A stretch of 64,000 nucleotides of DNA from Gorillibacterium timonense (GTDB lineage: Bacteria > Bacillota > Bacilli > Paenibacillales > NBRC-103111). Within the stretch, counting starts at the first letter, position 1; every line of letters starts with the position of its first letter. Shown one piece after another: positions 32,675 through 42,105 of this stretch. A program made the position numbers and the translations under genes. The notes beneath the pieces were generated by a model. The model did not search any database. It was not told where the DNA came from and saw only the letters and a program-made list of their open reading frames with translations. The stretch spans positions 372,001 through 436,000 of the forward strand of contig NZ_LN881724.1 of assembly GCF_001457415.1 (NCBI RefSeq). The letters run 5' to 3'.

Positions 32675-34468
32675 ATGAGGAGATATGCGAAGGCTGCAAG
32701 CTTATTGACACTTGCTGTTGTAATTGGAATGTTGCCGACATTATCTGCTTGCACAAAGGACAACAGTAAGAGCTCTGCGAGTCCGACCGCTTCACCCAGC
32801 AGTTCAACCGTAGCAACGCAAACCGACAAACCGGTAGAGAAGACAGAATTATGGAATCAGAAGTTTGATCCTCCCGTTACGATCACGACGGCCATTATCG
32901 ATGATGGCACTTCGCGGGGGAATGCGTTTAAGCCCGGAGAGTCGATGCAGGACAACGCGAACCTCACCTGGATGAAAGAAAATCTCGGAATCAATGTGAA
33001 ATTCGATTTCATTGTAACGAAGCCGGAGGATTACAACACGAAGCTGCGTCTTCTGCTGTCCAGCGGGGCTAAGCTGCCCGATGCGTTCGCAGCTGCCGGA
33101 GATCCGCTGCAAAGCTTGCTCGCGGCCAATAAACTGATGCCTCTGGACGATGCTATCGAGAAGTATGCGCATCCGGAATACAAGAAGCTGTTGGAGAAGT
33201 TCGGCTATGCGTTAGGCGAAGTCAAGAAGGATGGAAAGATTTACGGGGTGCCTGCTTTCTTCATGGGTGATGAAGGCACCGTGATGTGGATTCGCAAAGA
33301 CTGGCTCGACAATCTGGGCCTTCAAGCGCCGAAAACCTTGGATGAATTTGAAAACGTTCTCAAGCAATTCACGGAAAACGACCCCGATAAGAACGGACAG
33401 AAGGATACGATCGGGTTAGCGGTGCCGCTGAAGGAAGGCCCGTGGACGTGGATGGGACAGACGGACGCGATCTTCTCCGCCCTCACCGATCAAATGATCA
33501 ATACGTACGACGTGAGCTTGTTCTGGAACAAGGGAGCAGACGGCAAGTTAAGCTATGGAGCGATCCACCCGGACGCCAAGCTGTATTTGGAGAAGATGCG
33601 GGATTGGATGAGCAAAGGCTACATCGATAAAGAAGCTGGAATTAAGGATCCTTCGAAGGCCGCCGAATTGACAGCCAGTGGCAAAGCCGGCATCATGTTT
33701 GGGCCGTTCTGGATGGGAGATTGGCCGCTTGGAGACGCCACCAAGAATAATCCGGCCGCCGATTTCGAGCCGTATGCACTTCCGACCGGTCCGACCGGAT
33801 TGGTGGGACGCGCGGAGAAGCCGATCGTTCAGGGCTTCACGGTATTCAACAAAGATTTCAAAGATATCGAAGCCTGGTTCGCGTACTTTAACAAGGTATT
33901 CGCCAAGAAGTTGGAGCAGGCCGGCGATCCGTACTTCGATCCGCGTTGGAAGGACGGTTATCTCGAGGGCTACGATTACGTGAAATACAACGGGAAGATC
34001 ATCAAGAGCAACTACGAAGCGGCAGGCGTCCCGGCTGACCAATGGCCATTGAAGGACGGCGCCACGATTGATATTCGATACATGATGACGAATATTCTCG
34101 GCAACTTTACGAGCATTCCGCACTCCAACACGGAAGCGGTTAAGAAATTCTTGGCCGATCCGAACGCTGAGCCCGCAACGTCCATTGAAATGGATACCAA
34201 GCAATTGAAGAAGCGGCAACTGGATGCCGCGGGCATTCGGATTAATCAGACCGTCAACGAAGGCAAAAACTATTACACCGGTCCGATGACGCCGACGATG
34301 AAATCGAAGGGCGAATTGCTGAAGAAGCTCGCTACCGAAAGCTATCTCAAAATCATCTATGGCGAGAAACCGATTGAGTACTTCGACGAATTCGTCAAAC
34401 AGTGGCTCGATAACGGCGGACAGAAAATTACCGATGAAGTCAACGAATGGTATGCGAAGAATCAGTAA
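32675..34468 (+). CDS. Extracellular solute-binding lipoprotein (LplA-like)
   Basis: A 597-residue lipoprotein. A signal peptide with lipobox LSAC (Cys about 26) is followed by a Ser/Thr linker and a large periplasmic-binding-type fold of the LplA/YtcQ class (WNQKFDPPVTITTAI..., YGVPAFFMGDEGTVMWIRKDWLDNLG). It feeds the two permeases downstream. The ATPase is absent, as is usual for this group, which shares an MsmX-type ATPase. ATG 32675 follows GAAAGGGG. The likely cargo is an oligosaccharide. Confidence 0.9.
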   Translation: MRRYAKAASLLTLAVVIGMLPTLSACTKDNSKSSASPTASPSSSTVATQTDKPVEKTELWNQKFDPPVTITTAIIDDGTSRGNAFKPGESMQDNANLTWMKENLGINVKFDFIVTKPEDYNTKLRLLLSSGAKLPDAFAAAGDPLQSLLAANKLMPLDDAIEKYAHPEYKKLLEKFGYALGEVKKDGKIYGVPAFFMGDEGTVMWIRKDWLDNLGLQAPKTLDEFENVLKQFTENDPDKNGQKDTIGLAVPLKEGPWTWMGQTDAIFSALTDQMINTYDVSLFWNKGADGKLSYGAIHPDAKLYLEKMRDWMSKGYIDKEAGIKDPSKAAELTASGKAGIMFGPFWMGDWPLGDATKNNPAADFEPYALPTGPTGLVGRAEKPIVQGFTVFNKDFKDIEAWFAYFNKVFAKKLEQAGDPYFDPRWKDGYLEGYDYVKYNGKIIKSNYEAAGVPADQWPLKDGATIDIRYMMTNILGNFTSIPHSNTEAVKKFLADPNAEPATSIEMDTKQLKKRQLDAAGIRINQTVNEGKNYYTGPMTPTMKSKGELLKKLATESYLKIIYGEKPIEYFDEFVKQWLDNGGQKITDEVNEWYAKNQ

Positions 34469-34570
34469 GAATCGCTGATTGGATTTGATAGAGAAGGAAT
34501 TGCAAACGGAGGAGAGGGCAGCCTTGGCTTGCTCCTCCTCCATTTTTCCGAGGAAAGGAAGAGTGGAGTA

Positions 34571-35467
34571 ATGGCATCATATTGGAAGAAGACTTGGCCG
34601 TTTCATGTGTTGTTGCTGCCGGCACTAGCTTTGATCATCCTGTTTCAATATATCCCCATGTTTGGGGTCGTCATCGCTTTCCAAGACTATGAGCCATGGC
34701 TCGGGATCAAAGGCTCGCCTTGGGTTGGTTTAGACCATTTCAAGTATCTGTTCACGTATCCGGATTCCAAGCAGGTCATATGGAACACGCTGATCATTGC
34801 TGGCTTCAAATTGACTGTAAACTTGATTGTCCCGATCATATTCGCTCTCTTGCTCAATGAAGTTGGGAAGACGGTTTTTAAGAGAGCGGTGCAGACGCTT
34901 GTTTATATGCCTCACTTCTTGTCATGGGTTGTTCTGGGCGGTATTCTGATCGATATTCTGTCGACGGAGGGCGGCATCGTTAATCGGCTATTAAATTCGT
35001 TCGGCATCCCGAGCATCTTTTTCCTAGGTGACGGACAATGGTTCCGGTTTACCGTCGTTCTGACCGATGTATGGAAGGAATTCGGTTTCTCCGCGATAAT
35101 TTTTCTGGCTACGCTGGTGGGAATCAATCCAGCCCTGTACGAAGCGGCCGAAATCGACGGAGCTTCCCGCTGGCAGCAGGTCATTTCGATCTCGGTTCCG
35201 CTTATGATGCCGATCGTCATCGTCGTTGCCACGTTGTCGCTCGGTCGGGTCTTGGATGCGGGATTCGATCAGATCTTGAATTTGTATAATCCTCTCGTGT
35301 ATTCCCACGGAGATATCATTGATACATTCGTCTATCGGGTAGGCTTGAACAACGGTCAGTTCAGCTTCGGAACGGCGGTCGGACTGTTCAAGTCGGCCAT
35401 CGGCTTCATCTTGATCGTGATCAGCTACCGAATGGCTTACAAACTAGCGAATTACCGGATTTTTTAA
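34571..35467 (+). CDS. Sugar ABC transporter permease (LplB-like)
   Basis: A 298-residue permease with six membrane helices. It begins YWKKTWPFHVLLLPALALIILFQYIPMFGVVIAFQDY, typical of LplB/YtdP-type proteins, and carries the EAA loop EAAEIDGASRWQQ. It pairs with the next gene, 12 bp downstream. ATG 34571 is chosen by comparison with the family N-terminus. Confidence 0.9.
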   Translation: MASYWKKTWPFHVLLLPALALIILFQYIPMFGVVIAFQDYEPWLGIKGSPWVGLDHFKYLFTYPDSKQVIWNTLIIAGFKLTVNLIVPIIFALLLNEVGKTVFKRAVQTLVYMPHFLSWVVLGGILIDILSTEGGIVNRLLNSFGIPSIFFLGDGQWFRFTVVLTDVWKEFGFSAIIFLATLVGINPALYEAAEIDGASRWQQVISISVPLMMPIVIVVATLSLGRVLDAGFDQILNLYNPLVYSHGDIIDTFVYRVGLNNGQFSFGTAVGLFKSAIGFILIVISYRMAYKLANYRIF

Positions 35468-35479
35468 GGAGGGACGACC

Positions 35480-36358
35480 ATGCGCTATCGCACTAAGGGG
35501 TACACCATTTTTACGATTGGGAACACGATTTTTCTTAGTTTGCTGTCGCTCATTTGCGTTCTTCCTCTTTTTCACGTGCTTGCGCTGTCGTTCAGCTCCC
35601 GGGCTGCGGCAACGGCGAACATCGTCAATTTCTGGCCGGTCGGCTTTACCACCGATGCTTATGCGAAGACGATCAGCAATGCGGCGTTCATTAAGTCACT
35701 CGGGATCGGCTTAGAGCGGACCGTGTTAGGAACCATTGTCTCGATGGGCGTCATAACGATGGCTTCCTATAGTTTATCGAAGACCAGTCACCGATTCCCG
35801 GGTCGGCAAATCTATATTTGGGTCTTCGTCTTTACGATGCTGTTCTCGGGCGGATTGATTCCCTCTTATATCCTGATTAGCAAGCTGCACTTGATCGATT
35901 CCCTTTGGTCGTTGATTCTGCCTTCGGCCGTCAGCGTATGGAATATGATTCTGATGCTCAATTTCTTCCGAACGGTTCCGCAGGATTTGGAGGAGGCCGC
36001 TTTTATCGACGGGGCCGGTCATCTGAGAGTGCTATGGAGCGTCTATCTGCCCGTATCCATGCCGTCCATTGCGACGCTGTCGCTGTTCACGATGGTGTCC
36101 CATTGGAATTCATGGTTTGACGGGATGATCTATATGTCTAATCCGGATAAGTATCCTCTTGCAACCTATTTGCACTCCATGATCGTGAGCGACAATTTAT
36201 CGCGTGTGGGTGTAACGGTGGAAAGTATAACGAATTTTTCGAATCGCACCGTGAAAGCCGCTCAGATTTTTATCGGGGCGCTGCCGATTCTGCTTGTCTA
36301 CCCCTTCCTGCAAAAGTATTTCGTGAAAGGAATTGTCCTTGGCTCGGTGAAATCTTAA
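35480..36358 (+). CDS. Sugar ABC transporter permease (LplC-like)
   Basis: A 292-residue permease with six helices. The EAA motif is EAAFIDGAGHLRVL, and the end LQKYFVKGIVLGSVKS is characteristic of LplC/YtcP/YesQ permeases. AAGGAGG sits ideally before the ATG. It forms a heterodimer with the LplB-like protein. Confidence 0.9.
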   Translation: MRYRTKGYTIFTIGNTIFLSLLSLICVLPLFHVLALSFSSRAAATANIVNFWPVGFTTDAYAKTISNAAFIKSLGIGLERTVLGTIVSMGVITMASYSLSKTSHRFPGRQIYIWVFVFTMLFSGGLIPSYILISKLHLIDSLWSLILPSAVSVWNMILMLNFFRTVPQDLEEAAFIDGAGHLRVLWSVYLPVSMPSIATLSLFTMVSHWNSWFDGMIYMSNPDKYPLATYLHSMIVSDNLSRVGVTVESITNFSNRTVKAAQIFIGALPILLVYPFLQKYFVKGIVLGSVKS

Positions 36359-36407
36359 GGAGGGGATCGGCTGCATCCCAAAATCGGATTGAATCGGGTG
36401 AGCATGA

Positions 36408-38162
36408 ATGTTGAAATTCAGAGGCGGAACGGCTGGCAAAATGAACATTTTCACCAAAGTCATGATCGTGATCGTCCTGATGCTCATCCCGATAATTGTG
36501 ATCTATAATTATTCGAATAAGACCAGTACGGATGTGGTTGAGCAGGAGCTGCTACAGATCAACTTGAATCGGATCCGGTTTTTTGTGGAGCAGATCGACG
36601 TTGAGGCGGATCGGTTATGGAGAGCCGCCTTCGTCATTGCAACCGACCCGGATGCCCTGCAGCTCCAGCTCCGACCTCCCTCCGAGCCCGATTATACCCT
36701 GCTATCTTCAAAGAGACTTCTGCTGCAGAAGCTAAGCATGCAGTCGAACTCCTTCGAATGGGTGAACGATTTCACCGTCTATTCTCCGCATTCGGATGTT
36801 GCGGTCTCAACAAATTTGAAGCAGGTTTACGATGCCGACTATTTTACGAATGTGAGTCAGCAACAATGGGATTATCGTGTCATTTCAACGGACCGGGGAT
36901 CGGAAGAGACATTCGTACGAGATTTGATTATGCCTTTCGAAACGTATCCCAAACGAGTGGATCCGAATTTATTTGTGGAAGTCTCGTTTCCATCGGGCAA
37001 TCTTGTGAAGATGCTCGAACGACTCATGCAAGGCAGCGTTGGACAGCCGTTCTTCTACCATTCGGGATATGAACCGATCTTGCCGAGAGGACTTGATTCG
37101 GAGTTGATTCAAGATATGGCGGATCAATTTGACAGCATCAAAGCGCATAACCCATCCGAAGGAGCGGTTAAGATCTCCCTCCTGAATGAACCGTATCTGG
37201 TCAATTACGTCATATCCAACTCTCTCGGCTGGTATTTGATCGATGTCCAACCGATGAAAAAGGTGCTCGCCCCAATCGAGCAGAGCAAGCGGATGTTTTA
37301 TGCGGCCAGCTTGCTATTATTGGTGATGGGAATCGCCTCCGCGGGCCTGCTGTACCGCAACGTGCAGATCCCGATCAACGATCTGATCCGAGCGGTGAGA
37401 TTGCTCCGGCGGGGCGTGTACGATCATCGAATCAAGCGCGGATCGAACAACGAGTTCCATTATTTGATCGAGCAATTTAACCTGATGTCCGAGGATATTC
37501 AGACCTTGATCAATAAAGTGTACGCCGAGCAGCTGCACGCCAAAGAGTCTTCACTCAAGCACCTGCAAGCGCAGATCAATCCGCATTTTCTGTATAATAA
37601 CTTTGCCTTTATTCAAAGCATGGCACAGCTGGAGCGGACGAAATTGATCGTCGCTTTTACGCAGCATCTGAGTCGTTACTATCGGTACACGACCCGGACG
37701 GAGCAGCAATTAACCTCCCTCTCCGAAGAGATGGATTTGATTCGCAATTACTTGGAGATCCATCGGATGCAGTCCGAACGCCTGTATGTTCACGAACAGA
37801 TCGAGGAAGACATGATGTCGATCGTTATGCCGAGGCTGTTGATTCAACCCCTTGTCGAGAATGCCATCGTTCATGGGATGGAGAGCAAGATCGGCAGATT
37901 CGAAATCGTTATCACCGGCAACCGGACGGAGAACGGCTGGGAGCTCTTCGTTGAAGACAATGGCGTCGGAATGCAAGAGGAGGATTTGGAAGCGTTGAGA
38001 CATTCCTTGCTCATGCAGGCGAGCGTGGACCGAAGTCTTGGAATGCGTAACGTTCATGAGCGTCTCAAGCATTACTTTGGACCCTCCTCAGAGCTTCTGA
38101 TTGAACATTCTTCTCTTGGCGGACTTCGCGTGGGGTTGACGATTAAGGATGGAGGCGATTGA
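36408..38162 (+). CDS. YesM-type sensor histidine kinase
   Basis: A 584-residue membrane kinase: a TM helix at about 14-34, an extracytoplasmic dCache-like sensor to about 295, a second TM (MFYAASLLLLVMGIASAGLLY), HAMP, then the His_kinase core LQAQINPHFLYNNF (phospho-His in NPHF) and the HATPase with ENAIVHGME and DNGVGM. YesM kinases detect sugars, often through the adjacent binding protein, and pass the signal to the YesN regulator, whose ATG lies 2 bp past this stop. Confidence 0.9.
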   Translation: MLKFRGGTAGKMNIFTKVMIVIVLMLIPIIVIYNYSNKTSTDVVEQELLQINLNRIRFFVEQIDVEADRLWRAAFVIATDPDALQLQLRPPSEPDYTLLSSKRLLLQKLSMQSNSFEWVNDFTVYSPHSDVAVSTNLKQVYDADYFTNVSQQQWDYRVISTDRGSEETFVRDLIMPFETYPKRVDPNLFVEVSFPSGNLVKMLERLMQGSVGQPFFYHSGYEPILPRGLDSELIQDMADQFDSIKAHNPSEGAVKISLLNEPYLVNYVISNSLGWYLIDVQPMKKVLAPIEQSKRMFYAASLLLLVMGIASAGLLYRNVQIPINDLIRAVRLLRRGVYDHRIKRGSNNEFHYLIEQFNLMSEDIQTLINKVYAEQLHAKESSLKHLQAQINPHFLYNNFAFIQSMAQLERTKLIVAFTQHLSRYYRYTTRTEQQLTSLSEEMDLIRNYLEIHRMQSERLYVHEQIEEDMMSIVMPRLLIQPLVENAIVHGMESKIGRFEIVITGNRTENGWELFVEDNGVGMQEEDLEALRHSLLMQASVDRSLGMRNVHERLKHYFGPSSELLIEHSSLGGLRVGLTIKDGGD

Positions 38163-38164
38163 CG

Positions 38165-39781
38165 ATGTTGGAGGTTCTGATCGTAGACGATATCCCGTCT
38201 CAGGTTGACAGCTTCGCCGCTACGATTCCGAAGGACGAACTTGGAATTGGCCGCATCCACAAAGCCTACTCCGGTAAAGAGGCATTAAAGCTCTATCAGG
38301 AACATACGATTCACATCGTCATTACGGATATCCGGATGCCCGAGATGAGCGGAATCGAATTGATTCGGGCCATCCGAGAAATGGGGCGCGGGGTCAAAAT
38401 TGTCGTGATTTCGGGATACGCGGATTTCGAATATGCCCAAAGCGTAGTCCCTTATAATACGTCCGGCTATTTGATGAAGCCCGTTAATCCGGATCAGATG
38501 CGAGAGACATTAGGCAAATTAGTGGAAGAAATCGCATTTGAAAAAAAGCAGCAGCAAGAGCAGCAGCGGGATGTATACGCTTTTCGGGAAAATTTGCCCG
38601 CACTGCAAGGCGGGCTGCTGAATCGTCTGCTGTACGGGAAAGGGATCTCAAACGCGGAGCTTGAACGGAAGCTTTACCTGCTCAACCTGCCTTTCTCCCC
38701 GCAGCAGAAGGCGGGTTTATTCATCGTAAGGCTGGAAGGAAAGCTTCAAGAATACGAAAAAAAGGATAAAGAGCTTATTGAATACGCGGTTACGAATATG
38801 GCGGAGGAGCTGTTTCGGGATGCCTTTCACTTGTGGTACGGCCGCGATCATAATGAATATCTGGTTTTTCTCGTAGCAGCCAAAGAGCAGACCGACGGTC
38901 GCGAGCTGACCGTTCGAAATGCGATGGACGTCCGGGCGGCAGCGCTTAAGAAAAAGGCGGAGTCTCTCTTGAACGGCAAGATTTCCATTGTACTCGCGGA
39001 AAACTGGGCGTATTTTCCGGAGGGCGTTCCTGGCTTGTATCGATCGGTTATTGATGGAATGAGGGGGATCGAAGAGACGCAGCAAGGGGTGTTTGTGCGG
39101 ATAGCAGGCAATCTCGGTCAGGTTTCGATTGGAACCTTAACGTCGCTGTATCGACCGCCTCTCTTGATTCATTTGCTCGATACGGGCAACTGGACTCAGG
39201 CGGAAGAGAAGCTTATCCAAATCTTCTCAGAACTAAAGAGTGTAAATTATCCTCCCGAGCATGCCAATGAAGCGTATTTCGCCATTGCCAGTGCCTATCA
39301 GTATGTGGCGCACAAGAAAGGAAAGCTGCTTAGCGAGTTTGGTGCATCCTCCTTCGGTCTCATGCCCGCCGCTCCCAGTCTGAAGCAATTGGAGAAGTGG
39401 GCATTCGATATGCTCCGCAGCCTTCGAGAGCAAATGGAGGATTCTTCCGAGAAGCAAAGCGGCTTAGTCGACAAGGTTCAAAAATTCATCGAGGAGAACA
39501 TGAACGACGGGCTCTCGCTGCAGTCGATCGCGGCTCACATCGGCCTTCATCCCGCCTATTTGTCGAGGGTGTACCGGGCCGAAACGGGAAACAATCTGAG
39601 CGAGTACATCCATCGGTATCGGATGGAACTGGCTTCGTATTTGCTGCGCAACGGCGACAAAAAAATATACGAGATCAGTCAAATTGTCGGGTATCAGGCC
39701 GTCCCGCATTTTATTAAGCGGTTTAAAGCTTTTTCGAATATGACCCCTCAAGAGTTTCGCGATCGTACAGAGCTGTCTTGA
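38165..39781 (+). CDS. YesN-type response regulator with AraC domain
   Basis: A 539-residue regulator. The receiver domain has acidic pocket Asp8/Asp9, phospho-acceptor Asp55 (VITDIRMP) and Lys in YLMKPV. A long middle region follows, then the AraC-type double helix-turn-helix at the end (VDKVQKFIEENMNDGLSLQSIAAHIGLHPAYLSRVYRAETG..., ISQIVGYQAVPHFIKRFKAFSNMTPQEFR). ATG 38165 has GGAGG at 9 bp. It very likely activates the LplABC-like operon. Confidence 0.9.
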   Translation: MLEVLIVDDIPSQVDSFAATIPKDELGIGRIHKAYSGKEALKLYQEHTIHIVITDIRMPEMSGIELIRAIREMGRGVKIVVISGYADFEYAQSVVPYNTSGYLMKPVNPDQMRETLGKLVEEIAFEKKQQQEQQRDVYAFRENLPALQGGLLNRLLYGKGISNAELERKLYLLNLPFSPQQKAGLFIVRLEGKLQEYEKKDKELIEYAVTNMAEELFRDAFHLWYGRDHNEYLVFLVAAKEQTDGRELTVRNAMDVRAAALKKKAESLLNGKISIVLAENWAYFPEGVPGLYRSVIDGMRGIEETQQGVFVRIAGNLGQVSIGTLTSLYRPPLLIHLLDTGNWTQAEEKLIQIFSELKSVNYPPEHANEAYFAIASAYQYVAHKKGKLLSEFGASSFGLMPAAPSLKQLEKWAFDMLRSLREQMEDSSEKQSGLVDKVQKFIEENMNDGLSLQSIAAHIGLHPAYLSRVYRAETGNNLSEYIHRYRMELASYLLRNGDKKIYEISQIVGYQAVPHFIKRFKAFSNMTPQEFRDRTELS

Positions 39782-39972
39782 ATGGGGGGCTACCTCATAG
39801 CAGGGTTCATGTGGGGTGTGCAGTGGGATAACAATGGGACGCCGAAACCATCACTATCCACCCATACAAAAGCCTAATTCTCAGAAAGCTACGGACTGTC
39901 GGCGGTCATCGGTCTGATCCGGTCGTACTGGTTCGTCATGCGGCTGTTCAATTAGTAAGAATCCAATAGAAA

Positions 39973-40019
39973 AAGCTCAAGCGCCGGGTTTCCCTAACTG
40001 GTGCTTGAGCTTATTTTTT
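39973..40019 (+). terminator. Strong terminator before the VanRS-like genes
   Basis: AAGCTCAAGC (39973-39982) and GCTTGAGCTT (40003-40012) pair perfectly, followed by ATTTTTT. The 190 bp before it hold only short open frames with no family features, one of which (ESYGLSAVIGLIRSYW...) may be a gene relic. Confidence 0.9.
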
Positions 40020-40092
40020 CGTTATGACCCTCACTTGTGAAGCGATGTGCAGAACCTTAATGAAATCTTAAGGTTTTGCTAAGGGAAAACCT

Positions 40093-40107
40093 ACGAAATT
40101 GATTCGT
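40093..40107. promoter_or_regulatory. Inverted repeat upstream of the VanR-like gene
   Basis: ACGAA-attga-TTCGT lies 54 bp before the start. About 25 bp further upstream CTTAAGG and CTAAGGG form a direct repeat at roughly 10-bp spacing. Either could be an OmpR-type regulator site for autoregulation. Confidence 0.35.
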
Positions 40108-40160
40108 TCACGTATTACAATAAGGATGGGAAAATAGGCTTAAAAAGGAAGAGGATGCTT

Positions 40161-40856
40161 TTGGCTATCACTATTTTAGTAGTGGATGACGAACAGGCGA
40201 TTGCCGACTTAGTAGAAGTTTATCTGAAAGGTGAAAATTATAATGTCCTAAAATTTTATAGGGGTAAGGATGCTCTCGCTTGCATGATGAGCGAAAAAAT
40301 TGACCTTGCGATTTTGGATGTCATGTTGCCTGATATCGACGGCTTTTCAATCTGTCAACGAATTCGGGAAGAGCATCATTTTCCAGTTATCATGTTAACT
40401 GCCAAAGAGGAAGGAATGGATAAAATCACCGGACTAACATTAGGTGCAGATGACTACATCACGAAACCCTTCCGTCCATTAGAGCTGATTGCCCGTGTTA
40501 AAGCGCAACTTCGGAGGTTTACCAAATACAATTCGGCAATAACGAATCGGGAAGACCACTTGATTACCGTTTCTGGCTTAGTGATAGACTTGGATACCCA
40601 TGAATGCACGTTAAATGAGAAAAAGCTATCTCTCACACCTACGGAATTTTCGATTCTTTGGGTTCTCTGTTCAAATCGTGGACAGGTCGTTAGCTCGGAG
40701 GACTTGTTCCGTGAAGTTTGGGGAGATAAGTATTTCACTAACAACAATACGGTGATGGTCCATGTCCGACATCTAAGAGAAAAAATGCACGATAGCGCAG
40801 AGCATCCCAACTATATCAAAACGGTCTGGGGGGTTGGCTATAAAATCGAAAGATGA
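40161..40856 (+). CDS. VanR-like OmpR-family response regulator
   Basis: A 231-residue regulator. The receiver has Asp9/Asp10, acceptor Asp53 (LAILDVMLP) and Lys in ADDYITKPFRPLELIARVKAQLRR, and the winged helix ends HLREKMHDSAEHPNYIKTVWGVGYKIE. From memory these stretches are nearly those of VanR of the vanA/vanB/vanF type, and the TTG start at 40161 puts the acceptor Asp at 53 as in VanR. An ATG at 40155 is also in frame. The stop overlaps the kinase start by 23 bp, as in vanRS. No vanHAX genes are present, so the target here is unknown. Confidence 0.85.
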   Translation: MAITILVVDDEQAIADLVEVYLKGENYNVLKFYRGKDALACMMSEKIDLAILDVMLPDIDGFSICQRIREEHHFPVIMLTAKEEGMDKITGLTLGADDYITKPFRPLELIARVKAQLRRFTKYNSAITNREDHLITVSGLVIDLDTHECTLNEKKLSLTPTEFSILWVLCSNRGQVVSSEDLFREVWGDKYFTNNNTVMVHVRHLREKMHDSAEHPNYIKTVWGVGYKIER

Positions 40857-41991
40857 TTTTGGAAAATTAAAAAGAAAGATTTTCTTGCGGGTTGTTTTCA
40901 TTGCGATCGCGGCACTTTTGATTGGTATTCTCACTCAACATTTTTTGATTGACGGTCTTTTTGAGCCTTTCTTTGCAGAAAGCTTCATCCATCTGTGTCA
41001 AAACCTATTTCATATATCGTATGACGAAAGTTTGAATATGTATCAGCAGCTGTTTCGCAACAATAAGACTTTGCTGATGGCCAGCGGGATGTTTCTCTTG
41101 TTATTGCTGGTCTTTTATTACGCACTTTCGCAGATGACAAAATACTTCAACCAAGTCAGTACAGGAATGGATCAGCTTGTAGAAGTATCGGACCGTGAAA
41201 TCACATTGTCACCGGAAATGGGTTATATGGCGGCCAAGCTGAATAAGATCAAGAGTATGCTTGAGAAGCGTGATCGGGACGCCAAGGAAGCAGAACAACG
41301 AAAAAACGATTTGGTTGTTTATTTGGCGCATGATATCAAAACACCACTGACCTCCATTATCGGCTATTTGAGTCTTTTGGATGAAGCACCGGATATGCCG
41401 CAAGAACAGAAAGCCAAATATGTTGGAATCACGCTTGAAAAGGCTTATCGACTGGAGCAGCTTATTCATGAATTTTTTGAAATCACAAGATTTAATCTTC
41501 AGACCATTGTCTTGAATAAAGAAAAAATTGCTTTATCCTTCATGCTTCAGCAAATGGCAGATGAGTTCTATCCAATACTGACCCTACAGCATAAGCGGGC
41601 TTCTGTTCATGTGCCTGATGGCATTATCTTGTATGGAGATGGAGATAAATTGGCTCGTGTATTCAATAACATCCTGAAAAATGCGATAGCATATAGCTAT
41701 GAAAACAGTGTCATTGACATTGGTGCCAGGCAGCAGGAGAGAACTATAGGAATAACCTTCACCAACCAAGGCAATCCGATTCCCTTGGAAAAGCTTGATA
41801 CGATCTTTGAAAAGTTCTACCGCTTGGATTCTTCGCGTTCCTCTCACACGGGTGGCGCAGGATTAGGCTTGGCCATTGCGAAAGAAATTGTTGCTGCTCA
41901 CGGCGGTACATTAACCGTGGAAAGTAATCAGGAACATACCGTGTTTACTGTAATCCTTCCAATGTCAAATGATGAAATAAGAAAACCTTAA
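40834..41991 (+). CDS. VanS-like sensor histidine kinase
   Basis: A 385-residue kinase. Two membrane helices (about 14-33 and 83-101) flank a short extracellular loop. A HAMP-like linker precedes the H-box YLAHDIKTPLTSIIGYLSLLDEAPDMP with phospho-His166, then the N-box NNILKNAIAYS and G-boxes TGGAGLGLAIAKEIV. The wording of the H-box region is the same as in VanS. VanS responds to glycopeptides or cell-wall damage; this homologue may sense an envelope signal. TTG start inside the regulator gene. Confidence 0.85.
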   Translation: MAIKSKDDFGKLKRKIFLRVVFIAIAALLIGILTQHFLIDGLFEPFFAESFIHLCQNLFHISYDESLNMYQQLFRNNKTLLMASGMFLLLLLVFYYALSQMTKYFNQVSTGMDQLVEVSDREITLSPEMGYMAAKLNKIKSMLEKRDRDAKEAEQRKNDLVVYLAHDIKTPLTSIIGYLSLLDEAPDMPQEQKAKYVGITLEKAYRLEQLIHEFFEITRFNLQTIVLNKEKIALSFMLQQMADEFYPILTLQHKRASVHVPDGIILYGDGDKLARVFNNILKNAIAYSYENSVIDIGARQQERTIGITFTNQGNPIPLEKLDTIFEKFYRLDSSRSSHTGGAGLGLAIAKEIVAAHGGTLTVESNQEHTVFTVILPMSNDEIRKP

Positions 41992-42105
41992 GAAATTCAT
42001 AAAGAAGAATTCCTAAATCGCTCCTTATTCTGTGGTTGAATAAACCCGTATAGAATAAGGGGTTTTTCTATTTATGTGCAAATCATTTGATAAGAGGGTG
42101 AGATA

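Noticed and set aside
33548..34543. Long open frame on the minus strand under the solute-binding gene
   Set aside because: It is the antisense shadow of a well-supported lipoprotein gene; composition is arginine/leucine-rich and family-free.
39782..39972. Short frames between YesN and the terminator as a small gene
   Set aside because: No ribosome binding site and no family; at most a gene relic.
40161..41991. Vancomycin resistance locus
   Set aside because: Only the two-component genes are VanRS-like; ligase, dehydrogenase and dipeptidase genes are absent, so resistance cannot be claimed.
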